Position numbers and translations under genes: made by a program. 64,000 bases of DNA from Scilla litardierei. Lineage: Eukaryota; Streptophyta; Magnoliopsida; Asparagales; Asparagaceae. The stretch lies in assembly GCA_030789695.1 (NCBI GenBank), contig CM061141.1:194629689-194693688 (forward strand), read 5' to 3'. This document shows, in pieces, positions 56,379 to 64,000 of this stretch. Each line of letters starts with the position of its first letter. Position 1 is the first letter of the stretch. The notes under the pieces are model-generated. The model worked only from the letters and a program-made list of their open reading frames with translations. It searched no databases and had not been told where the DNA came from.

Positions 56379-58723
56379 ATGGCTGAGCCCTCTTCTCGTC
56401 TTCCCGGAGAGATCGCTCCTGTTCAGTCGGGGGATTGGCAAATGGTGAATATGAGGAGGCGTTATGCCGTTGCTAACAATGGGAAGGATCCCAGAGCGGA
56501 TCACAGGCCGCGTGCCCTGACTAATGAGGATACTCTGTTCAAAGCAGGGACTGGCCCCTCAAGGAATCGTTCAATGCAAGAGAGGAGGATGATGAGACCA
56601 GTGTTCAAAATTAAAATCAATCCTCTTGCTGCGAAGCATTCTTGGCTTGAAGTATGTACGAACAAGAAGAAGATTGCTGACTCGCTGGAGATGGCCTACA
56701 TTCCCCCGGGTATTGATGAAAATGGAGCCCCGATTGCGATGCTAACTCAAGAAGCCATCGATGAGGCGGCAAGGTCATGGGAGAACACCCTTGTGGCGTA
56801 TGTTCTGAGAGACGTTCCCTTCTTCAGTCAAATGAAGGCTTGGGCTACCAGGTCATGGGAAAAACAAGGTATGGCTATCTTCTCCAGGGAAAATGGCTTC
56901 TACCTCTTCCGCTTCAAGGACAAGGGCGATTGTGATGCCGTCTTGTATGGAGGACCGTGGATGTTCGACGGCAGGTTGGTGGATGTTCGACCGCGTATGG
57001 GCACGATATGTTGTCTACTGCACCTATATGGATCCTCCTCCCTAACCTTCCGCTTAAATTCTGGTCCATTAAGATTCTTAATGCAATTACTAGCGTGTTG
57101 GGGATTCCAATTTGTGTGGACAGAGCCACTGCCTCCATGGAGAGGATGACGTTTGCTCGTTGCTTGGTTGAAGTCTCCGCTGAAAGCGAACCTCCGCACA
57201 CTGTTACAGTCTGTGTGGAAGATGGAGAATGCATCGAGTTGGAAGTTTGGTATGAAGGGTTGCCCCCTAGGTGCTCACATTGCAAATGCTTTGGTCATAT
57301 TATAAAGCAGTGCTCGGCAAAGGGTGGACAAACGAGAGCTGGAGAAATGAACTTCGTCGCCCGACATATTGATGATACCAGTGGTTTCAAAGGAGGAGGG
57401 GGAGATATACCGAATGATGCTGCTGATACGGGGGACAAGCGAAGCTCTGTAAGTGCTCAGATTCCTTTAATTCTGTCTTCTACTATCTCTGCTTCTGGGG
57501 GGGATTGTTGATTATGCACATGCTATTGATGGTGGTGATAATCCCTCGATGGGTAAAGGAGTGGTTTGTAACGAGAGTGCTGAAGAGATGAGTGGGTTTG
57601 ATGATTGTAATAAGAAGGGATGTCATGCGGAAGGCATGGTTTGTACTCTTGTAATGGGTGGTGAGTTGGGCAATTCGGTCGCTGCGGGGGTAACAGACGT
57701 TGAGAATTGTACCACTGATTGTAAAACCGTTGATGATCGAAGGGGGCGAAGGCCTGGGGGCGATGAGCGTGGATGTATAGGGAATGGAGTGAGGTTTTGT
57801 AATGAGGCTGGTTGCAGCATCGAGGGGGGGATCCTGCAGCAGCAATATCCTTGGGGGGGTAATCTTGCTTATGGGGCTGTTGATGTCGATGCCTGTAAGG
57901 TTGTAAATAGGCTGGCTGCGACCAGTTATGATATGGGTTGTAATAGTGATAGGGGGGCAGCGGTTGTCCTGGAGAGCTCGGATTATCTTCGGAGGCGCGG
58001 TAGCGGGGGCAGTGGGAATTGTGGAGAAGGGGCCCTTGACAGGGCATCAGGTGCGGAGTGTTCTATTGAAATCATGGTCAATCAAGGTGGAACTCACATC
58101 GGAGATGCGGAGGGCGACCACACTCAGAAGCGCAACAGGAGCAAGGTCTTAGACAGAGTCAAAAGTGTTGAGCTCCCTCTTTCCTCTTGCACCGGATACA
58201 GCAATCTCGCTTATGAAGAGTCAAGCTCAACTTCGGAGCAGACGGAGGATCTTGATAAGGGGCCTGTTATTGACAAAGCTATTTTGTTGTATAATAGCTC
58301 GAGGGCTGTTGAAGGCCCGTGTATAGGAGATAAAAATAATGAAAAGGGGAGGGGGGATCGGGGTACTTTGGGCTGGCGCTCGCCAAGCCCCTCTCTCCTA
58401 CAGAATCGACACAGCAGGCTTCGCCTCCCGCCCCGGGGCGTAATAAGCCTACCACCCTCGCTATAGTTAACCCCCCTCCTTCACGTAGGGGGGGATCTCT
58501 TATTGAAAATGCTGTTGATACCGCAGAATCTGATAGCGAGCCTAGTAACATGACTATTCAAAATGAAGTCTGGCTTGCGGAACAAGAGGAGCTAAGGCTT
58601 AGTAGTAAAGGCAAGAAGAAATCCAACCAACTCAAAACTGGAACTGTTGTTGTTAAGGTGATCCGAAAGAGTTCTAGGATTAATAGGGATGTTGAGCATC
58701 CTTCGTCTTCCAAATTGCCATGA
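56379..58723 (+). pseudogene. ORF1: LINE ORF1 (DUF4283 and CCHC), lightly decayed
   Basis: Starts at ATG 56379 (MAEPSSRLPGE). A DUF4283-type domain lies around 56800-57080 (YGGPWMFDGRLV, LPLKFWSIKILNAITSVLG), then the knuckle CSHCKCFGHIIKQC (CX2CX4HX4C) at about 57271-57312, then a long low-complexity tail. The protein would bind RNA in the LINE particle. Frameshifts: near 57000, in the G run 57497-57503, and in a G-rich stretch near 58345-58375. The last frame ends in TGA at 58721-58723, sharing ATGA with the ORF2 start. Confidence 0.85.
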
Positions 58724-61700
58724 CCTTGTTCATCTGGAACACTAGGGGGCTCAATAGTATTACTAGGCGTCGTGAGCTTAAAGATCGCTGCTTGAAGTAT
58801 AAGCCCTCTTTCGTAGGGCTTATTGAGACTAAGGTTACCGAAAACAATGGTCATAGGATTGCCAAATGCTTCCCGAAGAAGTGGTTGACTATCAATAATA
58901 ACAGTACCCAGTGTAAAGGGCGTATTGTTATCATGTATGACCCTGATATCTGGACTTGTGTTGTTGATAATATGTCGACTCAACACATATCCTTGAAAGG
59001 GGAGAATGCTGCGGGGTTTTCCTCTATCATCTCCATAGGTTACGCTGCCAATTCCTACCTTGATCGTAGAAGCCTTTGGAGTGATTTGATCACCAGTGCC
59101 AATAAATATAAAAATCTACCTTGGATCTTAGGTGGGGATTTTAATTGTATCAGATACTCTTCTGATAAATTCGGGGTTCGTATGGTGTCTGGTTGCATGG
59201 TCGACGAATTCAATGATTGCATTAATTCTAGTGGTCTCATTGAGCTGAAAACTGTTGGTAACTCTCTGAGTTGGAATAATCGCAATATTGGGCAGAGGCG
59301 TATCATGGCTACCCTGGATAGATCTTTTTGTAATAGTTTCTGGATAAATATTCTTCCCGCTTCTTACTATGAATATGTTGAGGGGGGCACTAGTGACCAC
59401 TCCTCCCTTATCATTCACACTCATCAGGTAGGGAGCACCGGCCCTAAACCATTCAAATTCTTCAACTCCTGGCACCTCAGTCCTGAATTCCCCAAAATTT
59501 TAAAGGATTGCTGGAGTTTGCAAACCTTTGGTTGCCCCATGATTCGCCTTGTCAATAAACTTAAGAATTTGAAAGGTGAGCTCAAGACTTTTGGGCTGAA
59601 ATTTAGAGAGGAAAACAGTGTTTTAAGCTTCGTTCTGAGCTTGCTACTGTTCAGCAGAATCAGTATATCCATTCCTGTGTGGATCTTCAGACGAAAGAAC
59701 GCACCTTAATTAGCCAACTGGCTCAAGCCATTGATATTGAAGAATCTAATCTCAAGCAGAAAAGTAGGCAAGACTGGTTAAGCCTTGGGGATCGTAACTC
59801 TCGCTTCTTTTATACTGCTATGAGGACTAGACAGAGTCGTAATAACCTTAGTCATCTTATTTCTTCTGATGGTTCTTGTAATAACACCATTGACAAGCTA
59901 AAAACTGAAGCTCCGGATTTCTTCTCCAAACTCTATAATCAAGATAATTACTGGAGAGTTTTTCCTCGTCTTACTACTAAAAGAGTTTTATCTCATGAAG
60001 CTGCTATTTGGGTTGAAAGGCCTGTTGTGGCTGAAGAAGTAAAAAATGCTGTTTTTCAAATTGGGGTTGATAAGGCCCCTGGTCCGGATGGTTACAATGG
60101 CTTTTTCTTTCAGAACTCCTGGGATACTATTGGGAATGAGGTCACCATGGCTATTCTTAATTTTTTCAAGACTGGCAAGCTCTATCGCCAGGTCAACCAT
60201 ACCTTCCTTACTCTTGTTCCAAAAAACATCAATGCTTCTGGACTTGGGGATTACAGGCCCATTGCATGTTGTAATGTTTTGTACAAAATTATCAGCAAAA
60301 TCCTATGCAATCGGCTCAGCAAAGCTGTTACCGAGCTCATTTCTCCCAACCAGGCTGCTTTTTTACAAGATCGATTACTAGCTGACTATGCTTTGTTAGC
60401 CCACGAGCACATTAGGGATTTCAATAATCCTATGGGCTCTAGGGCCTGTCTCAAGCTTGATCTGAGGAAAGCCTTCGACAGCGTCAATAGAGAATTTATC
60501 TATTTCATGCTTCATCAAATGGGATTTAAACATAAATTCAACAGCTGGATATGTGAATGCGTCTCTACCCCATCCTTCTCTGTTTTGATCAATGGTTCTC
60601 CATTTGGTATGTTTCAATCTAATAGAGGGCTGAGGCAGGGTGACCCCCTCTCCCCATATCTCTTTGTCATCGTTATGGAAGCCTTCTCATTACTAATGGC
60701 TAGAGCCAATGTCACTCGTAGTCTCCAACCTATGAAAAGACTTGGCGCCATTACACACCTACTTTTTGCTGATGATCTGCTGGTTTTTTGTCGGGCTAAT
60801 GAGGGGTCTTTTAAGGGGCTGAAAGACCTCCTCGCTACTTTCAAACATCTCTCTGGGCTTGATGTTAATTGGAGTAAGAGTGCTGGCATATTCAGCAAGG
60901 GGGTCAGGGGGGCCGGCAATCTTGCTGATATCTTGGGCATCAGGAGGGTGCAGTCCCTGACCTCGTACTTGGGTCTCCCTCTCTCTGCCAGGTATCCTAA
61001 CGTTGCTATGTATGGCCGCCTGATGGACAGATGTAGAAGCAAGTTACAGGGATGGTCTTCGACATTATTATCTATAGCTGGTCGTATAGAGCTTGTTAAA
61101 ACTGTCATCTATGGCATGGTTGCTTTTTGGATGCAGGCCTTTCGTATTCCTAAATCTGTCTTGCGCTCCCTTACCACCTTATGCAGAGGTTTTATATGGG
61201 GGAAAACCCATACCTGGGCCTGGGATGATGTTTGTGTTCCTAAACAAGAAGGAGGTGTAGGGCTTCGTGTTCGTGGCTTCACTGATCTGAATAATGCTCA
61301 TGGGGTTAAATTGACTTGGCGAATGCTGACTCATGAGGGTCTCTGTGCTGATTATATGAGGAAGCGGTATTTGAGTAATATGGGTCTCTCTTTGGCTAAA
61401 CCTCACCCTATGCAATCTGGGACCTGGAAATTCATTTTGCAATGCCGTGAATTCTCTAAAAAACTCACTCGGCGTATTGTTAGGAATGGGGCTTCCACTC
61501 TTTTCTGGTATGATAATTGGCTCCCCTGTGGGGCTTTGAATGACTCCTATGAGGTCCCTACGGGGGAGGAGGATCGTACGGTCAGTAGCTACTGGCAGGA
61601 CACGGGGTGGATTAATAGCAACTCTCTCTCTAGTGTGCGGCATCTTCTTAATAATGTAACTCTGTCCTCTGGGGATGATTCTTGGGCCTGGATCTCCAAA

Positions 61701-62264
61701 TCTCCATCCCTCTATAATGCCTGGGCTGGGACCAGGGCTCTAAAACCCTTATTCCCTTTCTACAAGGTGGTCTGGTTTCAGGGGCACATCCCCAAGATGG
61801 CTATCTCTTTATTACGAGCTTTCCATGGGAAACTGCTTACCCGGGATAAGCTCGTACAATGGGGAGTGCCCACTTCACCCTTCTGTGTTTTATGTTCTGA
61901 TAATATTTGTGAGAATATGACCCATATATTTTTTGAGTGTAGTTATTCTAACTAAATCCTTTGCAGGAGTTTTTTGAAAATGGGATTCGTTTCTGCTTTG
62001 CCATCTTCTTTGGTTGGGGTCGGGGACCTTATTCTCAATCACTTTCATAGCAAAGGTAGCACAGGGAGATTGGCTAAGACAGTATTAGCAGTGATGGTTT
62101 GGCACATCTGGAGAGAGAGAAACAGGAGAATCTTTGAAGGGACCAGCCAAATTAAGACGGCTCTGTTCGAAGATATTGCTGAGGATGTCAGAATCGCCTT
62201 GAGGCATGTGTGTTGGGATCATGATGAGGGTATTGCCCCTTTTAACTGGGGGCTTATTGTCTAG
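58720..62264 (+). pseudogene. ORF2: LINE ORF2 (endonuclease, RT, zf-RVT), lightly decayed
   Basis: ATG at 58720. Endonuclease: IWNTRGLN, LIETKV, LGGDFNCIR, LDRSFCN and GTSDHSSL (58732-59410), the AP-endonuclease pattern. A frameshift lies near 59610. RT: DYRPIACCNVLYKIISK, LKLDLRKAFDSV, GLRQGDPLSPYLF and FADDLLVF (60250-60800), with the FADD catalytic pair intact. A zf-RVT region with CVLCSDN ... HIFFEC lies near 61885-61950. An in-frame TAA at 61953 is followed by about 100 more codons in the same frame to 62264 (VWHIWRERNRRIFEG). Only the frameshift and this stop break it, so the copy is fairly young. Confidence 0.9.
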
Positions 62265-62439
62265 GTTTTCTTTATATTGTATTCTGTTGCTGCTTTGGCT
62301 CTACGGGTAGCGGAAGGTGTCGTGTATCGGTCGGGGTAATGGTGCTTGTGCCTTACCCCTCCATACACACATCCTTCTTCCACCCTTGGGAGAGTCTTGT
62401 ACCTATCTTCTGATATCAATAAAGATGCAAAGCATATTC

Positions 62440-62445
<6 letters not shown>

Positions 62446-62499
<54 letters not shown>
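62446..62499. repeat. (TA)n tract between two LINE tails
   Basis: About 26 TA units. The plus LINE ends at its left and the minus LINE ends at its right, so it serves as the tail of both or as a shared target. Confidence 0.95.
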
Positions 62500-62502
<3 letters not shown>

Positions 62503-64000
62503 GGATAAGCAACTTTATTCATATACTCAACAAATTACAATATTGGTCTACAAATAGAACCAAACATATAACTCAATGAAGCAAAACATAAATAATCCTT
62601 CAACTCTAAAAGAGAGCAAGGAATACTAACGATAATTAGAATTCCGATTATTCCTTGAGCTTTTCCGTCTAGGTGGATCCAAACAAATCTTTTTAAGTGT
62701 CTTTAAGTTAGGAGCTAAGCGGCGCATTTCATCCTCCCACTCTTGGTTTATCGTTGTAGCATCTCCATCAAATTCTTCCACCCATTCATCCTCATATTCA
62801 TCTTCATCAACATATCCATCACCAACATTGTCTGGGTCATCAACGCGATCACTAGCAGAAGGGCCCCCAGTTCCCGTAGATTTTGGAATTACATGTATAT
62901 CCGCTGCCTCACCATTAGTAACATCTACATTTCCATTTGGTTGGCATCCAGTCTCTATACCAGAAGGCCCTCCAGTCTCTATCGTCTGGGCCACAGTAGC
63001 TGACAAACATCTACTCGTATCATTCCCTTCATTAATTAACACACTCCCATCCGCAGACAGTTTAGATTTGCCTTTTTCCACCCAAACCTTTTTAAACGGA
63101 CATTGAGAGGATGAATGACCAAAGCACTCACACGTTGGACAACTTGGAGGCAAGTTTTCATATTCCACTTTGATGATCACATTCTCCTCATCCTCCATAG
63201 CAATCTCTATTGTTTTTTGCAACTTGGTCTTTGCATCAATTTCAACAAAGCATCGTGCATAGGTGTACCTTTCACCAAAAGCTGTAGCCTTATCCAGAAA
63301 TAGAGGCTTCCCCATGGAGCTGGCAATTATACTTATGCATTCTGTAGACCAAAATTTAAGGGGCAGGTCAGGAAATCTTACCCATACTGGAATTGATGAC
63401 AGAAGATCTCTGTCCATTGTGAGGTCTGGAGTCCAGCGTCGTAGCACTATCACCCTTTTATCAAACATCCAAGGCCCTCCTTAAAGTACCCTGCTGCAAT
63501 CTTCTTCCAACTCAAACACGAAGAAGAAAAAACCATTTTCTCTAGAGTGGACCTGTAAAGTACCCTTTGGCCGCCACAAACGATGGACACAGGCACGAAG
63601 ATGAGAATAGAAAGGTTTGTCACCCACAACATAACCGGCTAGACTTCGTCCCCATTTTACAACATTTGTAGAGATTGCTTCCTGCGGAATCCAGGGGACA
63701 GTCTTGCCTGAAGGGACCTCCCGAGGAGGATAGTACGAGCATTTGCTAACCTCTTCAACATCTCGCCCTACAGAAAACAGCGAACTCCAGGTTTCACGAC
63801 CAGTCTTCGCCACCCTCAAAGGAGTAGGTGATTGGCCAGCAGCTTTCTCCTTCCGTATGTTAGTAGAATTCCGTTGTAGTAGAGGGTATTCTTCAACATA
63901 ATCGGGTGTTGACTTTGCTACAGCAGATGTTGTCTTCCTTTGAAGACAGTAAGAAGAACATCGATGATAAGGGTTTCCCGCGTTAATACACGCGGGATTG
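62500..64000 (-). mobile_element. LINE derivative with ORF1 only, continues past window
   Basis: On minus: ORF1 (63819 or beyond to 62626), then a 126-bp 3' region with GAATAAAGTTGC and a (TA)n tail. No ORF2 lies between the ORF1 stop and the tail. The tail resembles that of the plus LINE (TCAATAAAGATGC). The 5' end is outside the window. Confidence 0.7.
62626..63990 (-). pseudogene. ORF1: LINE ORF1 (DUF4283 and CCHC), one stop
   Basis: Open on minus from at least 63819 (MRVAKTGRETWSS), probably from beyond 63900, to the stop at 62626. DUF4283-type region: SRENGFFFFVF, GGPWMF, VWVRFPDLPLKFWS. Knuckle: CPTCECFGHSSSQC near 63110-63151. Then an acidic Asp/Glu/Gly-rich tail and a basic end PPRRKSSRNNRNS. 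A single in-frame TAA (63481-63483) lies just before GGPWMF; otherwise the frame is intact over more than 390 codons. It could be an ORF1-only LINE or, less likely, a domesticated copy. Confidence 0.75.

Noticed and set aside
57549..58466. Independent gene between LINE ORF1 and ORF2
   Set aside because: It continues ORF1 after a frameshift in a G run and has the low-complexity composition of ORF1 tails.

Overview
The window looks like intergenic nuclear DNA of a flowering plant with a large, repeat-rich genome. I recognise no host protein-coding gene, rRNA, tRNA or CRISPR array. Nearly every block is a transposable element or a fragment of one, nested inside or joined to others. The lineages are plant-specific or plant-typical: Athila and Tat lineages of Ty3/Gypsy, a Sirevirus-type Ty1/Copia element, long-LTR elements with TGTAACG ends, and plant LINEs with DUF4283-type ORF1. 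All coding regions carry stops or frameshifts. Coordinates of degraded elements are approximate; where terminal TG..CA and target duplications could be read they are exact.

Layout. 1-2370: end of a long LTR (family F1). 2371-2996: Copia LTR tail. 2997-7997: fragment of a Tat-type Gypsy element (E2), with ~52-bp tandem repeats and an antisense coiled-coil ORF, split by an F1 solo LTR (3444-6105, duplication GTTTT). 8003-15536: Athila-type element A (+), with gag and protease but no RT/RNase H/integrase, split by a second solo LTR (9957-12263, duplication CTTAA). 15537-21896: Athila-type element B (-), same architecture plus an Athila ORF, joined tail-to-tail with A. 21897-24785: F1 LTR. 24790-25355: LTR fragment of family D. 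25357-28913: 3' end of a third Athila element (G). 28914-38650: decayed Sirevirus (C). 38651-42452 and 48117-48726: Tat element E (-), whose integrase is interrupted by element D (42458-48111, duplication GGTGG). 45753-50170 and 50171-54651: a ~4.4-kb direct tandem duplication. 54663-55758: MITE-like elements between (TA)n tracts. 55759-62447: nearly full-length LINE (+). 62500-64000: LINE ORF1-only derivative (-), tail-to-tail with the first across a (TA)n tract.

The most unusual signal is regulatory. Several unrelated LTR families each carry an array of a private 8-12 bp palindrome or half-palindrome (F1: TAGTCGGTC/GACCGACTA; A: CGGCCGCGT; B: CTCGATCGAG; G: ACCGATCGGGT; C: ACAGTCGACTGT). 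The words are spaced about 19-23 bp apart, often in pairs or quartets, and lie just upstream of TATA-like sequence. In A (Gypsy) and C (Copia) the same private word occurs twice: in the LTR and again in the internal spacer before the position of the post-pol ORF. This suggests a shared cis-grammar that could couple the LTR promoter to an internal promoter. Palindrome arrays in Sirevirus LTRs have been reported in maize; the spread across Gypsy lineages, the common spacing and the internal duplicate are what merit checking.
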